Source: an uncultured Collinsella sp. | GTDB lineage: Bacteria > Actinomycetota > Coriobacteriia > Coriobacteriales > Coriobacteriaceae | Assembly (NCBI GenBank): GCA_900541015.1 | Contig: UQIB01000019.1 | Coordinates: 1 to 50,216 of the forward strand | Direction: 5' to 3' | Length of the DNA: 50,216 nt | Part shown: positions 32,697-41,402 of the stretch, piece by piece | Layout of the letters: the number at the start of each line of letters is the position of its first letter | Position numbering within the stretch: the stretch's first letter is position 1 | Program-made: the position numbers and the translations under genes | The notes under the pieces: model-generated | What the model was told of the DNA's origin: nothing | The model's database searches: none | Seen by the model: only the letters and a program-made list of their open reading frames with translations

Positions 32697-32825
32697 GGGG
32701 TAGCTAATTTGGGACGGGGCTATTTTAGCTACCCTTTGGCTGACGGCGAATGAGTCGGGGTCGGAATACATCTCAACCGACGTATGGGGGTAGCTAAAAT
32801 AGCCCCGTCCCAAATTAGCTACCCC
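32697..32825. repeat. Perfect 38-base inverted repeat around a 53-base spacer
   Basis: 32697-32734 and 32788-32825 are perfect reverse complements. Each arm is itself a hairpin: GGGTAGCTAA (32698-) pairs with the TTAGCTACCC at its end, around the loop GGGACGGGGC. The spacer 32735-32787 has no ORF. It ends 20 bases before the helicase start and 11 before its ribosome site, so it could fold in the leader of that mRNA. Confidence 0.9.
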
Positions 32826-32845
32826 GGGTGAGATTGGAGGAAGTG

Positions 32846-35800
32846 ATGGCACAGGGGACGTTTGTGCAGGCGCTTCGTAAGGAAGCGGCGCTGAGCGGCA
32901 CCTTTATGAAGGGGCGTTCTCTCATGCTCAACGGCGCCGTGCTGTCGATTGAGGACAGCGGCTCGCGCTTCTCCAAAAACGTGACGGTTGAGGGTGCAGT
33001 GCGCGGCTCGCGCGGCGACCTGTACAAGACGCACGTGGCGCTCGACATGGACGAGCACGAGGTGATCGACTACGACTGCGATTGCCCCGCTGCCTATCGC
33101 TACCCCGGCATGTGCAAGCACGCCATCGCCACGACGCTGGCGTACCTGGATGCCAGCGGCATTGAGCCCGTCGAGGGGCTGCGCACGCCGGTCCGCACGT
33201 TTACGGCGGCGCCCAAGCAAGCCGCGCGTCCCTCGTCCGCCGCACCGGCGGTCAACCCTAACTTTCCCTTCCCGGCGCCTGTCCCCACGAGTCCGAGCCT
33301 CATGAAGGCGCTCTCCGATCTATCGGACGCGCGCATGGATGAGTTGGCGGGCATGCGCCGCAAGCTCGCCGGCACTGTCGACCCCGATGCCCCCAAGGCG
33401 GTGTTGGAGCCCTCGCTGGTGCCGTACTACAATCCGCTGTTTGCCGACCGCTTTAGCTGGGCGCTCGAGCTTCGCATCCGCTGCGGCTCGGTGTCCTACG
33501 TGGTCAAGGACATCGACGGCATGGCCGCCGCCTACGTCCGAGGCGGCACCTTTTCTTACGGCAAGAAGCTCACATTCCTCCATGCGCCCGAGGCCTTCGA
33601 CGAGGTTTCAGTGCGCCTGCTCGACCTTGTTGTGGCAACGGTTGTGTATCTGAGCGACATCACGAGTTCGCGTTCGGCGTCGTACGATTTTGCACGCAGC
33701 GGCTTTGTCGCCGAGCGTCAGCTGCCGCTGTCCGAGCATGACATCGTATACATGCTGGACCTGCTGCGTGGCCGGACCATCTCCTTTGAGCCCGCCTGGT
33801 CGCGGGGAACGACGACGCATCGTTCCTACGAGGTAGCGGTTGAGTTGTCGCCGGTGGGGGAGGACGAGGCCTCGGCAAAACAACCGCCGCTCCTTGCCGC
33901 CAAGATCGCGCCGGCGGCCGGTGGCAGCTACGACCTGCGTCTGCCCGCCGATATGTACTGCTTTGCCTCGGGCGACGTTGCCTATCTGGTCGACACGCAC
34001 CGCGCGCGCCGCGCCGATGCGGCGTTTGCCCAGCATGCCGCACCGTTTCTGTCGCGTCTGCTGCCTTGTCGCACGCCGGTCCATATCGCCGCCGAACAGG
34101 TGGGCGAATTCTGCCGCATGGCACTGCCCGTGCTGCGCGAATACACCGACCTCACCGCTCCCGCCGTGATCGACACCGTGGCGCCCGAGCCGAGCTTTGC
34201 CATGGCAATCGGTGTCGACGACGGGCTCGTGACCTGCAAGATTACGGTTGCCTACGGCGACTGGTCGGCAGACCTCTTTAGTCTGGGCGCTCCGGGTAGC
34301 CCCTTCGAAGAACAGCGCCCGGGCGTGCCGCCGCGCGACGAGATAGCAGAGTTTCGCGTTATGGATACGGCGGCCCTGTATTTCGACTTTTACGAGGGCG
34401 GCCTGGCGTTTGAGGAACGCGATGACGAGAGCCTGTTCCACTTGCTGACCGAGGGCCTGTCTGCCCTGTCCGAGCTGGGTGAGGTCATGCTCAGTGACCG
34501 CCTGCGCCAGGTCTCGGTCCGCCCTGCGCCCAAGCTTTCGGTGCGCGCGACCGTCAAGAGTAACCTGCTCGATGTTGAACTGGGCGCGAGCGGTCTTTCG
34601 GCGGCAGATCTTGCCATCTATCTGGACTCGTACAAGCGCCACCAGACGTTTGCGCGTCTCACGTCGGGCGACATCGTACGCCTGGACGAGGGTGCCCGCG
34701 CCGCGTTTGGTCTTGCCGAGGACCTGGGCGTCGATGCCGTCGATCTGCTCGACGGCGTGTCGCTTCCCGCGTCGAGTACCCTGTTTGTCGACAGCATGCT
34801 CGCGCGCACGCCGGCGCTCGAAGCCGATCGCGACGCCGCGTTCCGCCGCACCGTCGAGCGCCTGGACACGCTCGGCAAGATGGACTTTACGGTGCCGGTC
34901 TCGCTCAAAGCCACACTGCGCGGCTATCAGGTCGACGGCTACCAGTGGCTCGGCTCGCTCGAGCACCTGGGCCTTGGGGGCATCTTGGCCGACGACATGG
35001 GCCTGGGCAAAACACTGCAGATGATCGCGCATATCCTGGCGCGCGTGGAGGCGGGGGACGCCAAGCCCACGCTTGTGGTGTGCCCTGCGTCGCTCGTGTA
35101 TAACTGGACTGCCGAGCTGGAGCGCTTTGCGCCTTCGCTCGACGTGTGCGCCATCGTGGGTACCAAGGCGCAGCGCCGCGTGCAGATAGCCGGCGCCGAC
35201 GAGCATAACGTGGTCGTGACGTCGTATGATCTCATGCGCCGCGATGTCGACGAGTATGTCGAGCAGGACTTTGCCCGCGTGGTGCTCGACGAGGCCCAGT
35301 ACATTAAAAACCCGCTCACGCAGGTAGCGCGCGCCGCCAAGCGCCTGCCGGCCGGCGTGCGCTTTGCCCTGACGGGCACGCCCATCGAAAACCGCTTGTC
35401 CGAGCTCTGGAGCATCTTCGACTTTTTGATGCCGGGCCTGCTTGGCACGCGCGAGTCGTTTGCCAAGCGCTTTGAGAGCCCCGTCGAGCATGCCGAGGGC
35501 GATAGCGCCGCTCGCCTGCAGGCGCTCGTGTCGCCGTTTGTGCTGCGCCGTGTCAAGGAAGACGTGGTTGCCGACCTGCCCGAGAAGATCGAGGACACCG
35601 TCATGGCGCAGCTCACCGGCGAGCAGCGCAAGCTCTACCTGGCCAACCAAGACCGCATCGCCCAGCAGGTGCAGCACCGCGAAACATCCGAGTTTAAGAA
35701 AGACAAGCTCAAGGTGCTCGCCGAGCTCACCAAGCTGCGCCAGATCTGCTGCGACCCGCATCTACACTACGAGGACTACAAGGCGGGGAGCGCCAAGCTC

Positions 35801-36310
35801 GACGCTTGCATGGAGCTCGTGCACGGTGCGCTCGACGGCGGGCACCACATTCTGCTGTTCAGCCAGTTCACGGGCATGCTCGATATCATTGGCAAGCGCC
35901 TGGCCAAGGAGGACATCGGCTTTCTTAAGCTCACGGGCGCTTCGTCCAAGGAGAGCCGTGCCAAGATGGTTGCGCAGTTCCAAGCGGGCGAGGTGCCGGT
36001 CTTTTTGATTTCGCTCAAGGCGGGCGGCGTGGGCCTCAACCTGACGGCGGCCGACGTGGTCATTCACTATGACCCGTGGTGGAACGTGGCCGCGCAGGAC
36101 CAGGCGACCGACCGCGCGCACCGTATTGGCCAGCAACATACCGTGACCGTGTACAAGCTCATCGCCAAGGACACGATCGAGGAACGCATTATGCAGATGC
36201 AGGAGTCCAAGCGCGACCTGGTCAACAGCGTGCTCGGCGGCGATGGCATCTCCTCGGCGCTGTTTACCCGCGAGGATGTTTTGGCACTGCTCGGCGGCGA
36301 CGGGCGTTAA
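32846..36310 (+). CDS. SWIM zinc-finger SNF2-type helicase
   Basis: 1154-aa member of the bacterial RapA/HepA-like Snf2 group. I start at ATG 32846 with GGAGG at 32836; a GTG at 32828 lies inside the repeat. Near residues 71-92 is a SWIM zinc finger (CDCPAAYRYPGMCKHA; C-x-C...C-x-H). A long variable middle domain follows. The ATPase motor occupies about 700-1150: ADDMGLGKT, VCPASLVYNW, LDEAQYIKNP, LTGTPIENR, LLFSQFTGML, LKAGGVGLNL and DRAHRIGQ. The DEAQ box and arginine finger are intact. Family members remodel nucleoprotein or stalled RNA polymerase complexes. The mRNA leader may contain the 38-base inverted-repeat arm. Confidence 0.92.
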   Translation: MAQGTFVQALRKEAALSGTFMKGRSLMLNGAVLSIEDSGSRFSKNVTVEGAVRGSRGDLYKTHVALDMDEHEVIDYDCDCPAAYRYPGMCKHAIATTLAYLDASGIEPVEGLRTPVRTFTAAPKQAARPSSAAPAVNPNFPFPAPVPTSPSLMKALSDLSDARMDELAGMRRKLAGTVDPDAPKAVLEPSLVPYYNPLFADRFSWALELRIRCGSVSYVVKDIDGMAAAYVRGGTFSYGKKLTFLHAPEAFDEVSVRLLDLVVATVVYLSDITSSRSASYDFARSGFVAERQLPLSEHDIVYMLDLLRGRTISFEPAWSRGTTTHRSYEVAVELSPVGEDEASAKQPPLLAAKIAPAAGGSYDLRLPADMYCFASGDVAYLVDTHRARRADAAFAQHAAPFLSRLLPCRTPVHIAAEQVGEFCRMALPVLREYTDLTAPAVIDTVAPEPSFAMAIGVDDGLVTCKITVAYGDWSADLFSLGAPGSPFEEQRPGVPPRDEIAEFRVMDTAALYFDFYEGGLAFEERDDESLFHLLTEGLSALSELGEVMLSDRLRQVSVRPAPKLSVRATVKSNLLDVELGASGLSAADLAIYLDSYKRHQTFARLTSGDIVRLDEGARAAFGLAEDLGVDAVDLLDGVSLPASSTLFVDSMLARTPALEADRDAAFRRTVERLDTLGKMDFTVPVSLKATLRGYQVDGYQWLGSLEHLGLGGILADDMGLGKTLQMIAHILARVEAGDAKPTLVVCPASLVYNWTAELERFAPSLDVCAIVGTKAQRRVQIAGADEHNVVVTSYDLMRRDVDEYVEQDFARVVLDEAQYIKNPLTQVARAAKRLPAGVRFALTGTPIENRLSELWSIFDFLMPGLLGTRESFAKRFESPVEHAEGDSAARLQALVSPFVLRRVKEDVVADLPEKIEDTVMAQLTGEQRKLYLANQDRIAQQVQHRETSEFKKDKLKVLAELTKLRQICCDPHLHYEDYKAGSAKLDACMELVHGALDGGHHILLFSQFTGMLDIIGKRLAKEDIGFLKLTGASSKESRAKMVAQFQAGEVPVFLISLKAGGVGLNLTAADVVIHYDPWWNVAAQDQATDRAHRIGQQHTVTVYKLIAKDTIEERIMQMQESKRDLVNSVLGGDGISSALFTREDVLALLGGDGR

Positions 36311-36459
36311 CCCGCTCGGGTGAGGCCGCCAGGGCGGATAGCCCGCGCTGTCCCATCGTCCCCGCTCGTTATGTGTTCATTTGCCATGCCGTGGATGGTT
36401 CGCTTGCCTTTGGGTATAAGAACCTCAAGAACATCGGCACATCAGCAAAGGAGAACATC

Positions 36460-36822
36460 ATGGCGAAATTCTTTAAGGACCCCGATGGCAAGCTCATTGC
36501 CGCCCTTGGCAACGACGTTGCAACCCCTGCCGGTTGCACGGAGCTGACTGCGAACACCGAGGACGCGGCGCACGAGAAGCACGTGCCTGTCGTCGAGAGC
36601 GAGCGCGACGGTCACGTGATCCGTGCGCGCGTGGGCTCGGTCGAGCATCCTATGGTGCCCGAGCACTACATCGAGTGGATCGCCCTTGAGGCCGAGGGCC
36701 GTCTGGAGGTCCATTACCTCCAGCCCGGCATGAAGCCCGCGACGTTTTTTGCCGGCGGTTCCAAGACCGGTACCGTCTATGCCTATTGCAACCTGCACGG
36801 GCTGTGGTCCGCGACGTTCTAG
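36460..36822 (+). CDS. Superoxide reductase, desulfoferrodoxin type without the rubredoxin-like centre
   Basis: 120-aa non-haem iron protein reducing superoxide to H2O2, an anaerobe's oxygen defence. AAAGGAG precedes ATG 36460; a -10-like TATAAG is at 36415. The catalytic centre II is complete: E39-K40-H41, H63, H69, C110 and H113 in EKHVPVVE, VEHPMVPEHYIEW and YCNLHGLW. The N-terminal domain keeps the length and MAKFFKDPDGK start of desulfoferrodoxin, but its four rubredoxin-like cysteines are gone (only C26 is left), so it cannot bind the centre I iron. It is therefore a 1-Fe enzyme that arose by loss of the first centre. Single gene with its own terminator. Confidence 0.93.
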   Translation: MAKFFKDPDGKLIAALGNDVATPAGCTELTANTEDAAHEKHVPVVESERDGHVIRARVGSVEHPMVPEHYIEWIALEAEGRLEVHYLQPGMKPATFFAGGSKTGTVYAYCNLHGLWSATF

Positions 36823-36868
36823 GAGCGCGCCCCCGCTCGGGGTATCATAGCTAGCATATGCACATGCG

Positions 36869-36902
36869 AGCGCCGACTGCATCATGCGGCCGGCGCTTTT
36901 AC
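36869..36902 (+). terminator. Terminator after the superoxide reductase gene
   Basis: AGCGCCG (36869-36875) pairs with CGGCGCT (36891-36897), with further partial pairing inside, followed by TTTTA. Confidence 0.75.
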
Positions 36903-36939
36903 TACGACAACGATGGTTTACGACGGAAAGGGCTGAGCC

Positions 36940-38925
36940 ATGAAGCTCGCACTTGCACAGATCGATATGCGCCTGGGTGATATTGAGGGTATCTGCGGTC
37001 GCATCGAGGACCAGGCGCGTCTGGCCCACGAGCGCGGTGCGCGCGTGTTGTGCGTGCCGGCTCCGCTCTTTATGGGAGCCCTGCCCGGCGGCCTGGTGGG
37101 CGCTGCCGACTTTGAGCACGACATACTTGCCGGCTTGACCGGTGTCGCCGAGCGTATCCAAGAACTCGATATGATTTGCATCGTGCCCGCGGCGGTTTCG
37201 TTTGAGGGCCAGCCCCTGCTCGACTACATGATGCTCAAGGACGGCCATGTGGTGCCGGCCCGTTCGAGCATTGCCCTGCAGCGCGGTGGGACCGGCGATG
37301 CCCGTTGGGCGCCGCCAGTCTTCGATGTGGACGGCGTGCGTATCGCCGTGATCTTCGACTTGGACCGCGAGCTCGAGATGCTGCCGACCGGCGTCGACCT
37401 CATTGCCTATTTCCAGTTCAACGCATTTGATATGACCGACCGCGAGAGCGCTGCGATCGCCGCCGTGCGCAGCGGAGCCTACCGCAAGATCGCATCTAAG
37501 CGCAGCGTGTGGTTTGCCTGCATGGCGCCGGTCGGTGCGTACGATGAGTCGGTGTATACCGGCGGCTCGTTTGTGCTCGACGACTGCGGCCGCGTGGTGG
37601 CCCAAGCGCCGTGTTTTGAGGAGAGCCTGCTGGTTCAGGAGATCCAGCGCGGTGTGATGCTCGATGCCTTGGAGGACCACGAGCTGCCCGAGTTTCGTTC
37701 CGAGGAGTGGTTGTGGCAGGCGCTGGTGCTCGCTGTGCGCGATAACGCCCGAGCCCATGGTACGTCGCGCGCCGTGGTGGCGCTCGAGGGCGATCTGCCG
37801 TCGTCCCTGCTTGCGGCGCTTGCCGTCGACGCCCTGGGTCCGCGCAATGTGGTCGGCCTGGTGCTGGGACGCAACCGCATCTTTACGCCGGCGCAGGAGG
37901 AGGCCGAGGCTGCTCGCTGTGCCGCCGTTCGCGCCATTGCCGAGCGCCTGCATATTCGTACGGTTGAGCGCGATGCGCCGGATGCCGCGCGCGTGCTCGA
38001 CCGCGATGTGTCGGCGGGCGACGCCGAGCGCCTGCGCTCTCGCACGCTGGGCCTCATGTTGGAGGACACGGCGCTCGAGCTGGGTGCGATGGCGTTGAGC
38101 CCGCTGTCCAAAACTGAGTACGCGCTGGCGGCGCCCGCGCTTTGCGGTGGCTACCAGGGCGATTATGCGCCCTTTGGCGACGTGTACCTGTCGACGCTCG
38201 AGTTTGTGGCGCGCGTGCGCAACCGTACGTCTGCCGTGGTGCCGCAGGAGCTCGTGACGCTCAACGCGGTGGAGGATTGCATGGAGCGCGTGCTGGCGCA
38301 AGCGCTTTCGACGCTTGACGGTCCGGTCGACATGCTCGACCGCGCGGCGCAGCTGCTCGGCGGACTTGAGCCGGGCGAGGTCGATGGCACACTCGAGGCG
38401 CACGTGGACCGCAACCGACCCTTCGACGACATCCCAATGGCCGCCGGCAAGCCCGAGGCTTGCTCGCTGCTGCTGATGCTCGTGCGTCAGGGTGAGGCTG
38501 CTCGTCGCATGCTGCCGACGGCGCCGATCGTCTCGGCCCGTTCGTTTGTCGAGCGTGCCTGGCCGTATATGCTCGCATGGTCCGACCTGGGGCTGAGCGG
38601 CAAGGAACGCATGACGGTCGATGCGCTGGCGCGCGCCGAGGTGAACCGCTTTGCTGACGAGGATGCAAGCGAGCGCATGCGTGGCGAGATGATGGGCATA
38701 CTGGGTGACCTGTTGGGTATTTCGCCCGAGCAGATGGAGGAGCTGCGCTCCGAGGACGGCCAGCGCCGCCTGCACGAGGGCATGAAGAAGTTTGAGGGCG
38801 AGGTCCAGGACGCCATCGATAAGATGATGGGCGGCCAGGGCGGCCCGCAGGGTGGGCCCCAGGGCACGCCGATGCCGCAACCGCCGATGGATCCGAGACA
38901 GTTCCCGTTCTTTAGCCAAAACTAA
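36940..38925 (+). CDS. NAD synthetase-like protein with degenerate active sites
   Basis: 661-aa protein with the architecture of glutamine-dependent NAD synthetase: a nitrilase-fold glutaminase half (about 1-230) and an ATP-pyrophosphatase half (about 260-560), plus a Gly/Pro/Met-rich tail. ATG 36940 follows GGAAAGGG. The key residues are missing. The glutaminase Glu normally in FPEL is replaced (LCVPAPLFMG), the Lys region reads HVVPARSSIALQ, and the Cys of the CED motif is lost (AVIFDLDRE). The ATP loop SGGxDS reads EGDLPSSLLAALAVDALG at about 282-289, and the TTGNKSE loop reads SPLSKTE. The fold appears kept, so a binding or regulatory role is likelier than catalysis. Another, functional NadE is expected elsewhere. 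Confidence 0.72.
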   Translation: MKLALAQIDMRLGDIEGICGRIEDQARLAHERGARVLCVPAPLFMGALPGGLVGAADFEHDILAGLTGVAERIQELDMICIVPAAVSFEGQPLLDYMMLKDGHVVPARSSIALQRGGTGDARWAPPVFDVDGVRIAVIFDLDRELEMLPTGVDLIAYFQFNAFDMTDRESAAIAAVRSGAYRKIASKRSVWFACMAPVGAYDESVYTGGSFVLDDCGRVVAQAPCFEESLLVQEIQRGVMLDALEDHELPEFRSEEWLWQALVLAVRDNARAHGTSRAVVALEGDLPSSLLAALAVDALGPRNVVGLVLGRNRIFTPAQEEAEAARCAAVRAIAERLHIRTVERDAPDAARVLDRDVSAGDAERLRSRTLGLMLEDTALELGAMALSPLSKTEYALAAPALCGGYQGDYAPFGDVYLSTLEFVARVRNRTSAVVPQELVTLNAVEDCMERVLAQALSTLDGPVDMLDRAAQLLGGLEPGEVDGTLEAHVDRNRPFDDIPMAAGKPEACSLLLMLVRQGEAARRMLPTAPIVSARSFVERAWPYMLAWSDLGLSGKERMTVDALARAEVNRFADEDASERMRGEMMGILGDLLGISPEQMEELRSEDGQRRLHEGMKKFEGEVQDAIDKMMGGQGGPQGGPQGTPMPQPPMDPRQFPFFSQN

Positions 38926-39062
38926 CTATGGGATGGGATTCGCTCCCAACCCCGATACTTCAACTAAGCATCTCGGCCCCGTTGTGTTATTCTAGAACAG
39001 ACGTTCGTGAATAGTGCGCGGGGCGTTGCCTTGTGCTGCGCTTGTGGCGAGGGGAGGTTGGC

Positions 39063-39584
39063 TTGGTCATTTTGGGCATCGACCCCGGTTTGGCCCATAC
39101 GGGTTGGGGGATTATCGAGGAGCGGCGCGGCGAGGTTCGCTGCCGTGCCTACGGCTGTATTGAGACCAGTGCCGGAAGCCCGCTCGCGGTGCGCCTGTCT
39201 CACATCGCCCGCGACCTCAAGGGTGTCGTGGAGCGTTATCGACCCGATACCGCTGCTATCGAGAGCATTTACTTTGGCGCCAACGTTCGCTCGGCCATCC
39301 CAACGGCGCATGCCCGCGGTGCTGCACTCGTGGCGCTTTCGGAATGCGCGCTCGAGATTGGCGAGTACACGCCTATGCAGATTAAGCAGGCCGTTGTGGG
39401 CACCGGCGCCGCGGACAAACGGCAGGTCGCGTATATGGTTCGTACGCTCACGCAGCTCGATCACGACCCGCATCCCGACCATGCCGCCGATGCCCTGGCC
39501 TGCGCCATCTGCCACGTTAACCTCAGCCGCACCCGGGCGCTTACCGGTGGCGAGTTCTATCAACAGAGAGGAACCGGATACTGA
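39063..39584 (+). CDS. ruvC: Crossover junction endonuclease RuvC
   Basis: 173-aa resolvase cutting Holliday junctions as a dimer. The start is probably TTG 39063, with GGGGAGG at 39051-39057; the sequence then reads VILGIDPGLAHTGWG with the first catalytic Asp at position 7, as in the family. The ORF could be opened upstream at GTG 39033, but that has no ribosome site. Other catalytic acids are in AAIESIYFG and in the C-terminal DHDPHPDHAADALACA. A possible -10 (TATTCT) is at 38988. The stop overlaps the ruvA start (TGATG), so ruvC-ruvA-ruvB form one operon. Confidence 0.93.
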   Translation: MVILGIDPGLAHTGWGIIEERRGEVRCRAYGCIETSAGSPLAVRLSHIARDLKGVVERYRPDTAAIESIYFGANVRSAIPTAHARGAALVALSECALEIGEYTPMQIKQAVVGTGAADKRQVAYMVRTLTQLDHDPHPDHAADALACAICHVNLSRTRALTGGEFYQQRGTGY

Positions 39585-40204
39585 TGATCTCCCAGCTCCA
39601 TGGAACGCTTGTCGAGGCCACGATGAGCTCGGCCGTTGTCGATGTATCGGGCGTGGGCTTTGAGCTCGGCATCTCGGGCAGCACTGCCGCCACGCTGCCT
39701 GCACCCGGCGGCGAGGTGCGCCTCTATACCCGTATGCAGGTGCGCGAGGATGCCATGACGCTCTTTGGTTTTGCCTCCAAGGACGAGCGCACGATGTTCG
39801 ATCGGCTCGTGTCCGTGTCGGGCGTTGGCCCGCGCCTGGCGCTTGCCGTGCTCTCCACCTATACCGTGGGCCAGCTGTATTCCCTGGTGATGGCCGAGGA
39901 CGACAAGGGTATGGCCAAGGTTCCCGGTGTGGGCAAAAAGACCGCGCAGCGTCTGATCCTGGAGCTCAAGAGCACCTTTGCCAAGGATAAGGGCTTTGTG
40001 CCGGTCGACGTGATTCCCGGCCAGGTTGCGATGCCGGTTCCCGCCGCCGCTCCTTCGGCGATCGATGACGCCCGTGCGGCGCTCCTTTCCATGGGCTTTA
40101 GCCCGCAGGAGACCGATGTTGCCCTGAGCGGGTATGATGGGCAGAATATGCGTGTCGAGGATCTGCTCGGCGCGGCGCTTAAGCGACTCGGAATGGATGC
40201 GTGA
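39584..40204 (+). CDS. ruvA: Holliday junction DNA helicase subunit RuvA
   Basis: 206-aa tetramer-forming subunit that grips the four-way junction and recruits RuvB. Order: OB-fold N-terminus (MISQLHGTLVEA), two helix-hairpin-helix DNA-binding motifs (VSGVGPRLALAVLS and VPGVGKKTAQRLILELK), and a C-terminal RuvB-binding three-helix domain (about 155-203, ALLSMGFSPQETDVALS). The start overlaps the ruvC stop by one base, and its own stop overlaps the ruvB start. Confidence 0.96.
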   Translation: MISQLHGTLVEATMSSAVVDVSGVGFELGISGSTAATLPAPGGEVRLYTRMQVREDAMTLFGFASKDERTMFDRLVSVSGVGPRLALAVLSTYTVGQLYSLVMAEDDKGMAKVPGVGKKTAQRLILELKSTFAKDKGFVPVDVIPGQVAMPVPAAAPSAIDDARAALLSMGFSPQETDVALSGYDGQNMRVEDLLGAALKRLGMDA

Positions 40205-41271
40205 TGTGGGAAGCCGATGACTCTCAGGACCTGTGGGCTACGCCCGGTAACTCGCCGGCGGCATCCATGGCGCATGGCGAGCGCATGGTGGGCTCGGAGC
40301 TGACGCCCGAGGACCTCGATGTGGACCGTACTCTGCGCCCCCAGCGCCTGGATGACTACTGTGGCCAGGAGCACATCAAGCAGAGCCTGCGCGTGCTCAT
40401 CGAGGCGGCGCAGAGCCGCGGTGAGACACTCGACCACGTGATCTTCTCGGGCCCTCCGGGTCTGGGCAAGACCACGCTGGCCACGGTTATCGCCAACGAG
40501 CTGGGCGCTCAGATCAAGACGACGAGCGGCCCCGCTATTGCGCGCACCGGCGACCTCGCGGCCATCCTAACTAACTTGCAGCCGGGCGACGTGCTGTTTA
40601 TCGACGAGATCCACCGCCTCAACCGCTCGGTCGAGGAGGTCCTGTATCCCGCGATGGAGGACTTTGCCCTTGATATCGTGATTGGCAAGGGTCCGGCGGC
40701 GCGCTCGATTCGCCTGGATATTCCTAAGTTCACGCTGGTGGCGGCAACGACTCGCTCGGGCATGTTGACCGGCCCGCTACGCGACCGTTTTGGCATTTCG
40801 TATCGCCTGGATTACTACACCGTTGAGGAGCTCGCGCAGATTGTCACGCGCTCGGCGACCATCCTGGGTGTGACAATCGACCATCCCAGCGCGCTCGAGA
40901 TCGGCTCGCGCTCGCGCGGTACGCCGCGCCTCGCCAACCGTCTGCTCAAACGCGTGCGCGACTATGCACAGGTGCGCGGCAACGGCCCCATCGAGCTCGA
41001 TATCTGCCGTCAGGCACTCGAGTTCTTCGAGATCGACGAGCTCGGCCTGGACTGGATGGATATTCGCATCTTGGAGACGCTTGCCAAGACGTTCTCCGGC
41101 CGCGCCGTGGGCCTGACGACGCTTGCCAGCGCGGTGGGCGAGGACCCGGGAACGCTCGAGGATGTCTATGAGCCTTATCTGCTGCAGTGCGGCTTGATGA
41201 TTCGTACGCCCCAGGGCCGCCAGGCAACGCTTCGCACCTTTGAGCACTTAGGAATTGAGCCGACCGTTTAG
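40204..41271 (+). CDS. ruvB: Holliday junction branch-migration ATPase RuvB
   Basis: 355-aa AAA+ motor, hexameric, pumping DNA through the RuvA-bound junction. ATG 40204 overlaps the ruvA stop (TGATG again); a GTG 3 bases earlier is possible. Walker A GPPGLGKTTL, Walker B LFIDEIHRL, sensor I LVAATTRSGML, sensor II arginine in GTPRLANRLLKR, and a C-terminal winged-helix domain (about 285-350) are all visible. Family-standard length with a short acidic N-terminal extension. Confidence 0.97.
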   Translation: MWEADDSQDLWATPGNSPAASMAHGERMVGSELTPEDLDVDRTLRPQRLDDYCGQEHIKQSLRVLIEAAQSRGETLDHVIFSGPPGLGKTTLATVIANELGAQIKTTSGPAIARTGDLAAILTNLQPGDVLFIDEIHRLNRSVEEVLYPAMEDFALDIVIGKGPAARSIRLDIPKFTLVAATTRSGMLTGPLRDRFGISYRLDYYTVEELAQIVTRSATILGVTIDHPSALEIGSRSRGTPRLANRLLKRVRDYAQVRGNGPIELDICRQALEFFEIDELGLDWMDIRILETLAKTFSGRAVGLTTLASAVGEDPGTLEDVYEPYLLQCGLMIRTPQGRQATLRTFEHLGIEPTV

Positions 41272-41334
41272 GACGGGTCTGTAGGCTATCGTTGAGCATT
41301 GGATAAACATATCGCCGTTTGTCGGTTGCGGGTG

Positions 41335-41362
41335 TTTTACTATTGCACGCCCGTGCTATGCT
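41335..41362 (+). promoter_or_regulatory. Probable fhs promoter
   Basis: TTTTAC (41335-41340) as -35, 16-base spacer, and TATGCT (41357-41362) preceded by TGC, an extended -10. It is 40 bases before the fhs start codon. Confidence 0.5.
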
Positions 41363-41402
41363 GGATTGGTCTTTTTCTCATCCGGTAACGAAAGGACCGC
41401 CC

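Noticed and set aside
29928..32852. 974-codon minus-strand ORF opposite dnaE
   Set aside because: Open antisense frame caused by GC-rich codon bias; dnaE motifs are on the plus strand.
36076..36822. 248-codon ORF leading into the superoxide reductase
   Set aside because: The first half overlaps the SNF2 helicase in another frame; the real start is ATG 36460 after AAAGGAG.
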